Shown one piece after another: positions 1 through 6,737 of a DNA stretch of 17,025 nucleotides. The stretch is from an uncultured bacterium (lineage in GTDB: Bacteria; Patescibacteriota; Patescibacteriia; Patescibacteriales; UBA12465): the NCBI GenBank assembly GCA_937983635.1, contig CALJZR010000016.1:1-17025 (forward strand), in the 5' to 3' direction. Numbering within the stretch: position 1 is the first letter of the stretch; the number at the start of each line of letters is the position of its first letter. The position numbers and the translations under genes are program-made. The notes beneath the pieces are model-generated. The model made no database searches. It saw nothing but the letters and a program-made list of their open reading frames with translations, and was not told where the DNA came from.

Positions 1-45
1 CTTGTATTGTTTGCCGCCGGTGGCAATCACTGCGATCTTCGCCAT
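1..45 (-). CDS. rplU: Ribosomal protein bL21, N-terminal 15 codons (partial)
   Basis: The minus strand from 45 to the window edge reads MAKIAVIATGGKQYK. This matches the bL21 N-terminus (consensus roughly M-x-A-V-I-x-T-G-G-K-Q-Y-K), a 50S subunit protein that binds 23S rRNA. Only 15 codons are visible; the rest lies outside the window. The ATG at 45 fits the family start, is preceded by T like all other starts here, and has no Shine-Dalgarno site. The gene is divergent from murA, sharing a 135-nt intergenic region that holds its promoter and a terminator-like hairpin. The assignment rests on a short but highly characteristic stretch. Confidence 0.85.
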   Translation of the reverse strand, partial: MAKIAVIATGGKQYK

Positions 46-72
46 ACGTTTAATATTAGCAAAATTAGTTAG

Positions 73-96
73 AAAAAATCCGGCTCGCGCCGATTT
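73..96 (-). terminator. Terminator-like hairpin in the rplU leader (possible attenuator)
   Basis: On the minus strand, CGGC (92-89), loop GCGA (88-85) and GCCG (84-81) form a 4-bp GC stem closed by a GNRA tetraloop. Flanking AAAT/ATTT pairs extend it around one bulged G at 80, and a run of six T (78-73) follows. This is intrinsic-terminator geometry on the minus strand, placed between the predicted rplU promoter and the rplU ATG. Leader-based autoregulation of ribosomal protein operons, including L21, is known in other bacteria; the link here is inference. The stem is short, so it may be weak or only an mRNA-stabilising hairpin. Confidence 0.4.
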
Positions 97-104
97 ACTC
101 TTCA

Positions 105-132
105 ATATTACCAAATATTTGAAAAATGTCAA
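105..132 (-). promoter_or_regulatory. Predicted sigma70-type promoter for rplU
   Basis: The minus strand carries a perfect -35 TTGACA (132-127), a 16-nt spacer and an extended -10 TGG-TAATAT (-10 hexamer at 110-105). The predicted transcript starts near 98, giving a leader of about 53 nt before the rplU ATG at 45. That leader contains the hairpin at 73-96. Confidence 0.55.
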
Positions 133-147
133 TAAATGAGATAAGAT
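119..147 (+). promoter_or_regulatory. Possible promoter for murA
   Basis: TTGAAA (119-124), a 17-nt spacer and TAAGAT (142-147) form a moderate sigma70-type match. It overlaps the rplU promoter on the other strand. It would give a leader of about 27 nt before the murA ATG at 181. The -10 matches the consensus at only 4 of 6 positions. Confidence 0.3.
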
Positions 148-180
148 AGAGTTATTATAAAAGCCTAATCTATCCTCCTT

Positions 181-1446
181 ATGCCTAAATTCATCATTAA
201 TGGCGGTCACCCCTTGAGTGGTAAAATCGCAGTCAGCGGGGCCAAGAATTCCGCCTTAAAAATTATTCCGGCCGCCATTCTCTCTCGCCAAACCCTCAAG
301 ATTACTAATCTCCCTCAAATTGAAGATGTCGAGAGATCTTTTGAAGTTTTAGAAAATCTAGGGGCAACGGTCACCAGAAAAGGCAGCGAGGCATTAGTAG
401 AGACCGCCAATCTCAACACCACCGAACTAAACGCGAAAATGGCCGATAAATTCCGCGGCTCAATTATGTTTGTTGGTCCGATGTTGGCCCGTTTTAAAGA
501 AGTAAAATTTCCTCATCCTGGTGGTTGCGTTATTGGTGCGGGCGGTCGCCCCATTGATCTTTTTATTGATGGCTACCGTGCTTTCGGAGCAGATATTAAA
601 GAGGAGTCAGGTAAATTTTACCATATTAAAGCCAAAGCTCTACACGCTGCCGACTATTTCTTTCCGCTTGTCAGTGTCACCGCCACCGAAAGCATGATGA
701 TGACGGCCAGTATTATACCCGGCACGACTATTTTAAAAAACTGCGCTATGGAACCAGAGATCGAAGCCCTCGCCTCCTCTCTTCACACCCAGGGAGCTGA
801 CATTAAAGGTGCCGGCACCCCCACCATGGTAATCAATGGGAAGGAAGAAATCAGTGCGGGCGAATTCCAAGTTATCCCTGACCGTATTGAAACCGGTTCC
901 TTTGCCATCCTTGCTGCCGCCGCCAATGCCAACATCGAAATCGAACACTGCAACCCGGAACACATCATGACTCTTTTAAAAATAATGGAAAAAATCGGAG
1001 TAGATTTAGAAATCGGACCAGATTGGCTTAAAATACGTAAAGGTGCTCGCCCCTTACTGGCCCATGATATTAAAACCCATGAATATCCCGGCTTCGCCAC
1101 GGACTTACAATCCCCTTTTGTTGTCCTCATGACACAAGCTAAGGGCCGCGCTCTCATCCATGAAACCATTTACGACCGGCGCTTGCTGTGGACCGATATG
1201 CTTTCCCAAATGGGCGCCAGCATCACCATGTGCGACCCTCACCGCGTCGTTGTCCAAGGACCAACCCCGCTCTACGGCAAAAGACTGATGAGTCCGGATT
1301 TAAGGGCGGGTATTGCCCTGGTAATTGCCGCACTCATTGCCGAAGGCAGAACAGAAATAGATAATATCTATCAGATTGATCGCGGCTATGAAAAATTAGA
1401 AGAACGTCTTCGCGGCTTAGGTGCCGATATCACTAGAGCCGAATAA
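181..1446 (+). CDS. murA: UDP-N-acetylglucosamine 1-carboxyvinyltransferase MurA
   Basis: MurA transfers the enolpyruvyl group of PEP to UDP-GlcNAc, the first committed step of peptidoglycan synthesis in the cytoplasm. The 421-residue protein is full length for the family. Visible landmarks are the N-terminal F-I-I-x-G-G and GAKNSAL (Lys22, Asn23 region), the loop GGCVIGAGGRP with the PEP-binding cysteine at residue 116, ATDLQSPF (the catalytic Asp region), and the C-terminal DLRAG...AEGRTEI...DRGYEKLEERL. The cysteine is present, so the Cys-to-Asp form linked to fosfomycin resistance is not seen. The loop after it appears two residues longer than the usual GGCxIGxRP. The ATG at 181 gives the family N-terminus exactly; it has T at -1 and no Shine-Dalgarno site. 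The next gene starts 7 nt after the stop, so the two are probably cotranscribed. Confidence 0.96.
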   Translation: MPKFIINGGHPLSGKIAVSGAKNSALKIIPAAILSRQTLKITNLPQIEDVERSFEVLENLGATVTRKGSEALVETANLNTTELNAKMADKFRGSIMFVGPMLARFKEVKFPHPGGCVIGAGGRPIDLFIDGYRAFGADIKEESGKFYHIKAKALHAADYFFPLVSVTATESMMMTASIIPGTTILKNCAMEPEIEALASSLHTQGADIKGAGTPTMVINGKEEISAGEFQVIPDRIETGSFAILAAAANANIEIEHCNPEHIMTLLKIMEKIGVDLEIGPDWLKIRKGARPLLAHDIKTHEYPGFATDLQSPFVVLMTQAKGRALIHETIYDRRLLWTDMLSQMGASITMCDPHRVVVQGPTPLYGKRLMSPDLRAGIALVIAALIAEGRTEIDNIYQIDRGYEKLEERLRGLGADITRAE

Positions 1447-1453
1447 AAATTCT

Positions 1454-2788
1454 ATGTCTAAAAAATTTCGCGACTTTCTTTTTATTGCTTTCATCGTTCT
1501 CTTCGTCTTTATCACCTTCTTCGTTTCTGTCTACGCTGTTGGCTACAGTCTAAACATCTCTTGGCCGCCACGCTTTGATCAAGTTTTTCAAAAAACTGGA
1601 ATGTTGATTTTAGACAGCGAACCGACAGGAGCTTCAATTTTTCTCAATGGCAACAAACAGAGACGTTCTTTTCTTTTAGACTTAGGACGCGATGAAATTA
1701 CTACTCCGGTAAAAATTAAAAATTTACCGCCAGGTGAATACACCCTGCGCTTGGAAAAAGAAGGCTACTGGCCCTTAGAAAAAAAAATATCAATTTATCC
1801 AGGGCAAAGCACTTTTGCTGAAGATTTTATCCTCTTCAGACGCTCCCTCCCCCTTAATCTTGCTCTCTGCGGACCCCAAGAAATATCTATCAGTCCGGAT
1901 AGTAAAAATATTTTCCTGGCGAATGATGGCACTATTATTAATCTGAAGACGGAAAATAGCAAACAACTGGTCACTGGAGGCGGAAACGGCAATATTCAAT
2001 GGTCTCAAGACAGCTCCCAAATATTATTTAACGGTGACATTCTTCAGCTCGACGGCGGTACTTCAAGCTACAACCTAAGTAATCTTGGCCAAAGCGCCAG
2101 CGACTTTTATTGGGATGAAAAAAATAAAAAAATATATTACCGCTCAGGCAGCAGTATTGCCTGCGTTTTAACAGATAAAAATACCGCTAGTACAATTTTA
2201 AAAGGAGGTGACTACATCGCCTACGCGGTAAGAGATGGATTAATTTATACCGTTGAAAAACAAGAAGAAAATAATTATCTCAAAGTTTACGAAGCGGACA
2301 GCGCCCTTCTTCGCTCTAGCTCGCTGCTCCCCAGCGGTGACTACAGCTTCAATCAAGATAATTACCACATTAACCTCTACGACCGTAAACAGCAATCGCT
2401 CTACCTTTTAAGCGATTACTCGGCCCAACCTATTAGCCGACAAATTCGCCCGGTTATCTCTTGGCAATGGCTTAATGAAGGCTTTCTAATCTGGCACAAT
2501 GAATTTGAAATCTATTCCCTCAACACCGCCAACAACCGCCAAGAATTATTAATCCGCGTGAGCGAGCCCCTAAGCGGCATTGCCTGGAACCAAGCTAAAA
2601 ATTACCTAATTTATGCCAGCGATATTCAGATTCAAATCGTTAATTTAAGCTTAGATAAAAAAATACCGATCGTCTTACTGAAAGCAGAAAAAATTTCTAA
2701 ACTTTATCTGGACGAAAAAAATCAATTGCTCTACTTCTACGCCCAAATCGGCCAACAAGCCGGAATCTATAAGCTACAATTACAATAA
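1454..2788 (+). CDS. Membrane-anchored PEGA-domain protein with beta-propeller-like region
   Basis: The protein has 444 residues from the ATG at 1454. A GTG at 1421 would extend it but overlaps murA and lacks the local TATG start context. Residues about 8-30 form one strong hydrophobic segment after a positively charged start (MSKKFRD), so it is probably an N-in, C-out anchor. Residues about 48-115 match a PEGA domain: LDSEPTGASIFLNG, then PPGEYTLRLEKEGY. The rest is rich in beta-strand repeats with aromatic and Asp turns (ISISPDSKNIF, WSQDSSQILF, IYYRSGS, LDEKNQLLYFY), resembling WD40- or TolB-like propeller blades. PEGA domains are found in surface proteins; the substrate or partner is unknown. 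Cotranscription with murA suggests a cell-envelope role, which is inference. The convergent terminator at 2802-2837 ends the unit. Confidence 0.8.
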   Translation: MSKKFRDFLFIAFIVLFVFITFFVSVYAVGYSLNISWPPRFDQVFQKTGMLILDSEPTGASIFLNGNKQRRSFLLDLGRDEITTPVKIKNLPPGEYTLRLEKEGYWPLEKKISIYPGQSTFAEDFILFRRSLPLNLALCGPQEISISPDSKNIFLANDGTIINLKTENSKQLVTGGGNGNIQWSQDSSQILFNGDILQLDGGTSSYNLSNLGQSASDFYWDEKNKKIYYRSGSSIACVLTDKNTASTILKGGDYIAYAVRDGLIYTVEKQEENNYLKVYEADSALLRSSSLLPSGDYSFNQDNYHINLYDRKQQSLYLLSDYSAQPISRQIRPVISWQWLNEGFLIWHNEFEIYSLNTANNRQELLIRVSEPLSGIAWNQAKNYLIYASDIQIQIVNLSLDKKIPIVLLKAEKISKLYLDEKNQLLYFYAQIGQQAGIYKLQLQ

Positions 2789-2801
2789 AGTTATAAAACA
2801 T

Positions 2802-2837
2802 AAAAAAAACCGCCGCTATTGCTAGTGGCGGTTTTTT
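2802..2837. terminator. Bidirectional intrinsic terminator between convergent operons
   Basis: A 10-bp stem pairs ACCGCCGCTA (2809-2818) with TAGTGGCGGT (2823-2832), with one G-T wobble and a 4-nt loop. It is flanked by an A run (2802-2809) and a T run (2832-2837), so it works on both strands. It lies 13 nt after the PEGA gene and 24 nt after galU on the minus strand. Confidence 0.9.
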
Positions 2838-2860
2838 AATTGTTGCTAATGATCTTAAAT

Positions 2861-3739
2861 TTAAAAAGTTTTAGCAATCTTCCTTAAGAATTCTTTTAAA
2901 TCTTCACCGATTTCGTTATCCTTAATGCCCATCTTGATATTAGCTTTAATTAAATTGAATTTATTACCCGTATCCAACCACTCTCCGTCTAATTTTTTGC
3001 CGTAAAGGACTCGACCCTGCTCTAGCATAGCGTCATAGGCGTCAGCCAAACGAATTTCACCGGACTTGCCAGATTCCATTGAACGCAAAACACTAAGAAT
3101 TTCCGGAGTAATAATATTGATACCGACCTGCACCAAATTCGAAGGAGCTTCTTCGACCGGAGGTTTTTCAATAAATTTTTTAATTTCATAAACACCATCG
3201 CCCAAATCAAGGCCATCAATAACTCCGAATTGGCTAACATCCTTGCGCTCCACTTCAGATAAGCCGATAACGGCGTCGCCATAACGTTCATAAACATCCA
3301 TTACCTGTTTCACTGGAGAGACTGGGGAATCATAAAGGGTGTCGCCGAACATCACTAAAACAGGTTCATCGTCACGGACAAGGTGAGCGGCACACATCAC
3401 CGCATGACCATCACCTAAAGGAATGGGCTGGCGAACATAGGAAAACTTTGCCAAATTCTCAATCGCTTGAACTTTCTTCACTAAATCAAGCTTGTTCTTT
3501 TCTACTAGTGTTTTTGATAATTCAAAAGAATAATCAAAATGATCTTCAATCGCCCGCTTACCGCGACCGGTAACAAAGATGATTTCTTCAATCCCAGCAG
3601 CGACGGCCTCTTCAACTAAATATTGAATAACAGGTTTATCTACAACTGGCAGCATCTCCTTAGGCTGAGCTTTAGTCGCGGGCAAGAAACGAGTGCCAAA
3701 ACCAGCGACTGGTAAAATTGCTTTTTTAATTTTTTGCAT
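2861..3739 (-). CDS. galU: UTP-glucose-1-phosphate uridylyltransferase GalU
   Basis: GalU makes UDP-glucose from UTP and glucose 1-phosphate in the cytoplasm, supplying activated glucose for surface glycans. The 292-residue protein is normal length. The N-terminus carries the nucleotidyltransferase signature (KAILPVAGFGTRFLPATK, residues 6-23), followed by PKEMLPVVDKPVIQY and the GalU-typical IEEIIFVTGRGKRAIEDHFD. Further landmarks are LGDGHAVMCA, FGDTLYD and FIEKP. The start at 3739 fits the family N-terminus. It is the last gene of a minus-strand run, 22 nt after a glycosyltransferase, which agrees with a role in feeding sugar nucleotides to that cluster. The bidirectional terminator follows. 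Confidence 0.95.
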   Translation of the reverse strand: MQKIKKAILPVAGFGTRFLPATKAQPKEMLPVVDKPVIQYLVEEAVAAGIEEIIFVTGRGKRAIEDHFDYSFELSKTLVEKNKLDLVKKVQAIENLAKFSYVRQPIPLGDGHAVMCAAHLVRDDEPVLVMFGDTLYDSPVSPVKQVMDVYERYGDAVIGLSEVERKDVSQFGVIDGLDLGDGVYEIKKFIEKPPVEEAPSNLVQVGINIITPEILSVLRSMESGKSGEIRLADAYDAMLEQGRVLYGKKLDGEWLDTGNKFNLIKANIKMGIKDNEIGEDLKEFLRKIAKTF

Positions 3740-3761
3740 ATAATTATAGTAAGGATGCCGT

Positions 3762-4550
3762 TTAGCGCAAACCCCACTTTTTAAAATATTTCCACCACGA
3801 ATTTAAATGGGCTTTGGCCAGCTTGTCGCTAAAAACTGCCTGATACCAGGGCAAACGGGCACTATCACGCATATGATCATGTATTACTAAGGCTGGAGGA
3901 TAATAGACCACTTGCTTGCCCAGCTGGCGCGCCCGACGACAGAGATCAACATCTTCAAAATACATAAAAAATCTTTCATCAAAAAGATTGCCCGCTACAA
4001 ATAATTCATTTCGCCTCACCAATAGGCAGGCCCCCAAAACCCAATCAACTACCCTAATCTCATTATGCCCCTCCCGCCTCATTAGATAACGATCGATTAA
4101 GACAGGAAGATAGCGACCAACCGCCGTCCGCCTTATCACCGGCAGAAAAAAATTAGGAAAACGGGCACAAGAATACTGTAAGCTGCCATCAGGGTTTAAA
4201 AGCTTCGGTCCTAAAACTCCAATTTCCGGATGAACATGGAAATATTCATACATCTGCTTAATGGCGGCAGTTGAAAATACCAAATCGGGATTAGCCACTA
4301 AAATAAAGCGACCGCGGCTCGCTTTAATTCCTAAATTATTACCGCCGCCCATTCCTAAATTCTGAGGACTGCGCAATAAACGCACGGAAGAGAAACGAGC
4401 TACTAAAGATTCTAGATTGTCGCCAGAAGCATTTTCTACCACAATAATCTCATAATCGATATTACCAAAATCAGCCACTGCTAAAGACTGCAGACAATTT
4501 TCTAATTTAGCCGCGCTTTTATAATTAACGATGATAATTGATAAATCCAT
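3762..4550 (-). CDS. Family 2 glycosyltransferase (WbbL/rhamnosyltransferase-like)
   Basis: The product has 262 residues from the ATG at 4550. A longer GTG start would overlap the preceding gene and does not fit the TATG pattern. It is a GT-A fold inverting glycosyltransferase: SIIIVNYKSAAKL at the N-terminus, VVENASGD at 37-44 (nucleotide binding), NPD at 87-89 (the DXD-equivalent metal/nucleotide site), GACLLVRR, then FFMYFEDVDLCRR with the acidic catalytic region at 199-202. There is no membrane segment, so it probably acts at the inner face of the membrane on a lipid-linked glycan. The similarity is to the WbbL-type O-antigen/rhamnan transferases, but donor and acceptor cannot be read from sequence. 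The start is one nucleotide after the stop of the upstream glycosyltransferase gene (TAATATG). Confidence 0.88.
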   Translation of the reverse strand: MDLSIIIVNYKSAAKLENCLQSLAVADFGNIDYEIIVVENASGDNLESLVARFSSVRLLRSPQNLGMGGGNNLGIKASRGRFILVANPDLVFSTAAIKQMYEYFHVHPEIGVLGPKLLNPDGSLQYSCARFPNFFLPVIRRTAVGRYLPVLIDRYLMRREGHNEIRVVDWVLGACLLVRRNELFVAGNLFDERFFMYFEDVDLCRRARQLGKQVVYYPPALVIHDHMRDSARLPWYQAVFSDKLAKAHLNSWWKYFKKWGLR

Positions 4551-4551
4551 A

Positions 4552-5610
4552 TTATTGCTTAAAGGCACGAATAAGAAGGCGAGCTAGGAAAAAATAAGCG
4601 GAGAACATCGGATTAGCAACATATTTTAATAAAGGATGGTCAATTTCCTGATACCAAATCTTTCCAGAAAACAAGGGTAGAATCTTATAGTCCGGTAAAC
4701 GGCGCAAACTCTGCGCCTGATGGCGCGCCTGGCGTAAATAGGGCCAGTGGCGGGCCTGAAAAAAATAAGCCCAAGCTTTTTTCTTTTCCGGAAACCAAGC
4801 GGAACGCCGAGAAAAGAAAGTCATCCCCAATTCCATCGCCAGCAAGGCCGGAAAAAATAAAATTAACGATAATAAAGAATAATTTTTCCAAATAACAATT
4901 AAACGGTTGCGTTCCATCCAATAATATTTACTGACCGAACGGCTAAACTCATACTGATGATAGGCAACCGCTCTAGGGGCGAGCAGGCACTGCCAGGAGG
5001 CCAGCCAGAGACGCCAACCTAGGTCCTGGTCTTCATTATACATCCAAAATTCTTCATCAAACAAACCCACTTCCCGCAAAGCAGCCACGCGTAATAGAAC
5101 GCAAGCTCCAGAGGGATAGGCAATCAGCTCCGCCTTTGAACTATAATCAGAAAACTTTTGACGATAGGCGCGGCAATAACCGAAACCTAAAAAATGAGTA
5201 ACATTGCCTAGACTATTAATAAGCTCCCGGTCCGGATCAAGCATCAAACGAGCTTGAATAGCACCGGCCTGCGGGTTAGCTTCTGCCACCTTCAGCAACT
5301 CCACCAGAGCTTGGCTAGCAAGCGAGGCATCCATGTTCAGAAGAAGAATATAATCATAATTTTCGGCTAAAAGCAAGCGCATAGCATCATTATTGCCTTT
5401 AGCAAAACCATCATTACCGCTATTAAACAGGAGGCGCGCCTCAGGCGCTTGCGTACGCAGGTAAGCGGCCGTCTCCGGCGTGCTCGCATTATCAACAACT
5501 ACCAAATCAAAGGGTAAGGATGGGTCTAGCGCCCGCAAAGACTCTAAACAAGGCGCTAAAAAACGCTGGGCATAATCTTTGTAATTTAATAAGACAACAG
5601 CAATCTTCAT
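4552..5610 (-). CDS. Family 2 glycosyltransferase with C-terminal membrane-associated region
   Basis: The product has 352 residues from the ATG at 5610. A TTG extension to 5631 overlaps the upstream gene and is unlikely. The N-terminal GT-A domain shows AVVLLNYKDY, VVVDNAST (38-44), NMD at 92-94 in place of the usual NPD, SGACVLLR and WMYNEDQDLGWR with the acidic site near 193-196. Unlike its two neighbours it goes on for about 100 residues more, with a hydrophobic stretch at about 246-266 (LLSLILFFPALLAMELGMTF) and a basic aromatic tail. This suggests it sits on the membrane. It is the middle of three glycosyltransferase genes joined by TAATATG stop/start junctions, so translation is probably coupled. 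Sugar specificity is unknown. Confidence 0.87.
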   Translation of the reverse strand: MKIAVVLLNYKDYAQRFLAPCLESLRALDPSLPFDLVVVDNASTPETAAYLRTQAPEARLLFNSGNDGFAKGNNDAMRLLLAENYDYILLLNMDASLASQALVELLKVAEANPQAGAIQARLMLDPDRELINSLGNVTHFLGFGYCRAYRQKFSDYSSKAELIAYPSGACVLLRVAALREVGLFDEEFWMYNEDQDLGWRLWLASWQCLLAPRAVAYHQYEFSRSVSKYYWMERNRLIVIWKNYSLLSLILFFPALLAMELGMTFFSRRSAWFPEKKKAWAYFFQARHWPYLRQARHQAQSLRRLPDYKILPLFSGKIWYQEIDHPLLKYVANPMFSAYFFLARLLIRAFKQ

Positions 5611-5611
5611 A

Positions 5612-6460
5612 TTAAGAAAAAATCTTAGCAAGCATGCGACCCAAGGGCCAGGCTGTCTTTAAAATTATTACTTGCCAATGAGCGTGCCACTTCTGAAAAT
5701 ATTTCAGCATCGAATTTTGAAAATATCGCTGTTTTAAACCGGTGCCAAGCTGATTAAAACTCTGGCCAATATAATCGAGGCAATGGGTGGCGGGCGTATA
5801 CCAGACTTCACCGCCCTTTTGATAAACTTGCCGGCAAAAATCAACCTCTTCGAACCAAATAAAATAACGCTCGTCTAAAAGCAAGTCTTGATTAGCACTA
5901 ATCTTTTGCCAAGCGGCAACATTAATGAAAAAGAAAGCCCCGCGAATTGAATCAACTCGAGCTTCACTTTCATAATTAAAATTCTTATATAAATAATTAT
6001 TAAGAACTCCGGGAAAAAGATGCGGCAGCTTCAGCACTACGGCCAACTGATCAGCTAAACGCGGAAAACGACGGACATGTCTAATCAATGCTCCGTTTTC
6101 GCTTTCCAAACGACAAGCGCTAACGACCGCGCTAGGGTGATTGCGCGCCCAAGCCAACATCTGACTGACTGTTTCCGGAAAAACCCGCATATCAGGATTA
6201 AGCAAGAGCACAAAATCGGCCTGAGCAACTTTTAAAGCTTGATTATTAGCCCTAGCAAAGCCAACATTTTCTTGATTGGCAATTAAATGCACCGATGGGA
6301 ATTCCGCTTTAATCATCTCCACGGTGCCATCGCCAGAATTATTATCAACAACAAAAACCTCGGCCCGTAAGTTAATCAGGGACGGCAAAAGTGCCTCCAG
6401 ATTCGCCCGTAATTTTTCTTTTACCTTCCAAGCAACAATGATAATAGCAATATCCATCAT
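5612..6460 (-). CDS. Family 2 glycosyltransferase
   Basis: The 282-residue protein has a GT-A fold: IAIIIVAWKVKEKLRANL at the start, VVDNNSGDGT (37-46), NVGFARANNQAL, NPD at 88-90, IRGAFFFI and YFIWFEEVDFCRQV with the acidic catalytic region at 204-207. It is closest in style to the rhamnosyltransferase-like group. There is no clear membrane helix. Two ATG codons stand in tandem (6460 and 6457); 6460 is chosen because it has T at -1 and lies one nucleotide after the stop of the DUF167 gene. It probably adds one sugar of the glycan built by this operon. Specificity cannot be told. Confidence 0.88.
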   Translation of the reverse strand: MMDIAIIIVAWKVKEKLRANLEALLPSLINLRAEVFVVDNNSGDGTVEMIKAEFPSVHLIANQENVGFARANNQALKVAQADFVLLLNPDMRVFPETVSQMLAWARNHPSAVVSACRLESENGALIRHVRRFPRLADQLAVVLKLPHLFPGVLNNYLYKNFNYESEARVDSIRGAFFFINVAAWQKISANQDLLLDERYFIWFEEVDFCRQVYQKGGEVWYTPATHCLDYIGQSFNQLGTGLKQRYFQNSMLKYFQKWHAHWQVIILKTAWPLGRMLAKIFS

Positions 6461-6461
6461 A

Positions 6462-6734
6462 TTATGATTTTTTAACTTTCACTCTTTTCAGGCGAGCGCC
6501 GCCCCCAGCGGTAATAGCCACCAACTTTTTACTAACCCCGAAAGAGGCGGCAATAAATTCCACAAATTCAGCGTTAGCCTGCCCTCTTTCCGGTGCCGAT
6601 TTAATTTTTAAACGCAAAGAGCCATCGCTTAACGGCACCTACCATTCGGTCTTATCTGCTCCCGGTGAAACTTTAACATGAAAAGAAATTTTTCCTCTTT
6701 CCTGCAGGCTCTGTCGTAATTCAGAAATATCCAT
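6462..6734 (-). pseudogene. DUF167/YggU family gene interrupted by an in-frame TAG at codon 32
   Basis: The minus strand from an ATG at 6734 reads 31 codons (ending HVKVSPGADKTEW), meets TAG at 6641-6639, and continues in the same frame for 58 codons to TAA at 6464-6462. The downstream part holds the family core: LSDGSLRLKIKSAPERGQAN, then EFIAASFGVSKKLVAITAG and RLKRVKV. Together they make a normal-length (about 90-residue) DUF167 (YggU, PF02594) protein, a small fold of unknown function. There is no frameshift and conserved residues are kept on both sides. A GTG directly follows the TAG and could restart a 58-residue product. The gene is tightly packed, 3 nt after the phosphodiester glycosidase stop and 1 nt before the next start. 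Options are a recent nonsense mutation, a sequence error, or readthrough. Confidence 0.8.
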
Positions 6735-6737
6735 AAA

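Noticed and set aside
173..180. CCTCCTT directly before the murA ATG looks like a ribosome-binding element.
   Set aside because: It is the complement of a Shine-Dalgarno sequence, so it cannot pair with the anti-Shine-Dalgarno as plus-strand mRNA. On the minus strand it reads AAGGAGG, but no start codon follows at a useful distance.
1421..1453. GTG start extending the PEGA protein by 11 residues.
   Set aside because: It overlaps murA by 26 nt, puts a polar stretch before the charged anchor start MSKKFRD, and lacks T at -1. The ATG at 1454 is better.
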